DNA of 6,736 nt from an uncultured Acetatifactor sp. GTDB taxonomy: Bacteria; Bacillota; Clostridia; Lachnospirales; Lachnospiraceae. The stretch covers positions 1 through 6,736 of the forward strand of contig CAJTPH010000069.1 of NCBI GenBank assembly GCA_910578215.1, read 5' to 3'. Positions within the stretch are counted from its first letter, which is position 1, and every line of letters begins with the position of its first letter. The position numbers and the translations under genes are program-made. The notes under the pieces are model-generated. The model did no database searches. It saw only the letters and a program-made list of their open reading frames with translations, and was not told the DNA's origin. Of this stretch, positions 6,417 to 6,736 are shown piece by piece.

Positions 6417-6736
6417 TCAGCAGCCATTCAGCTCCTCCAGTATTTTCTCCGTATCAAAGTCCGGGAGATATTTCACCACCACATCATAAATGCGTTTTAC
6501 TTCAACCACATCCTCCTCCAGGTCCTGCGCCATTTCCTCCGGCAGCTTTCCTTTTACTGCCTTCCGGTAAATCTGGTTTATCAGCTTTGTCAGCTCCCCT
6601 TCCGTTCTGCCTTCTCTCCTCATGTCCCATCTCATCACTTCCAGCTTCATGTATTCACGCCTCCATTCCCTGTGCTCCCTCGCCGCCCTCACCGCCTTGT
6701 CCAGTTCTTCCGTGTAGGCGTCGCAGGGCGCCGCTC
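6417..6736 (-). CDS. Rpn / PD-(D/E)XK nuclease-transposase family protein, C-terminal part
   Basis: The open frame continues past the window edge without a stop, so only the last 106 codons are seen. A GTG at 6692 is internal, not the start: the upstream codons read DAYTEELDKA and continue the protein. The block EELDKAV, EWRREYM and RREGRTEGE followed by a helical tail (LINQIYRKAVKGKLPEEMA, then DLEEDVVEVKRIY) matches the C-terminal end of Rpn-type proteins common in Lachnospiraceae. Family members have an N-terminal PD-(D/E)XK nuclease fold and RpnA-type proteins promote RecA-independent recombination; that domain lies outside the window, so its integrity is unknown. These proteins are often annotated as transposases, but no terminal inverted repeats are visible. 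The gene ends with TGA 142 bases before tex and appears to be a separate transcription unit. Family call is from the tail alone. Confidence 0.7.
   Translation of the reverse strand, partial: AAPCDAYTEELDKAVRAAREHREWRREYMKLEVMRWDMRREGRTEGELTKLINQIYRKAVKGKLPEEMAQDLEEDVVEVKRIYDVVVKYLPDFDTEKILEELNGC

Noticed and set aside
6417..6692. Reading the Rpn-type frame as a complete 91-codon gene starting at GTG 6692
   Set aside because: The frame stays open to the window edge and the upstream codons continue the family's sequence, so this is the end of a longer gene.

Overview
The window looks like a stretch of chromosome from a gut-type Firmicute, most likely a Lachnospiraceae member (Clostridium cluster XIVa). 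This rests on moderate GC, AGGAGG-like ribosome binding sites, a Tex protein of clostridial type, and the tail of an Rpn-type nuclease whose WRREYM / REGRTEG sequence is typical of that family. It is an inference; there is no rRNA or other marker gene. All four genes lie on the minus strand, so transcription runs from high to low coordinates.

Layout in transcription order. (1) 6736-6417: the C-terminal part of an Rpn / PD-(D/E)XK nuclease-transposase-like protein, cut by the window edge. (2) 6416-6275: a short intergenic region with a good sigma-A promoter (TTGATT, 17 bp, extended TGTTATACT) that should drive tex, and a weak stem-loop overlapping its -35 box. (3) 6274-3791: tex, an 827-residue RNA-binding transcription accessory protein with an extra low-complexity segment of about 100 residues before its S1 domain. 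(4) 3666-2062: a 534-residue cytoplasmic, mostly helical, acidic protein of no known function. (5) 2004-58: a 648-residue cytoplasmic family 31 glycoside hydrolase with both catalytic aspartates. (6) 57-1: non-coding, with an imperfect inverted repeat.

The three complete genes are co-directional with gaps of 124 and 57 bases. The 534-residue protein gene and the glycosidase gene may share a transcript; linkage to tex is less certain. No shared pathway is evident: tex is a housekeeping nucleic-acid gene, the glycosidase acts on imported oligosaccharides, and no transporter or regulator is present. Coding density is high and no gap without a gene exceeds 142 bases. No tRNA, rRNA, CRISPR array, complete insertion sequence or phage gene was seen. 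I found no convincing new multi-gene system. The items most worth a second look are the uncharacterised 534-residue protein, the Tex insertion, and the small structured non-coding segments at 13-55 and 2007-2037.
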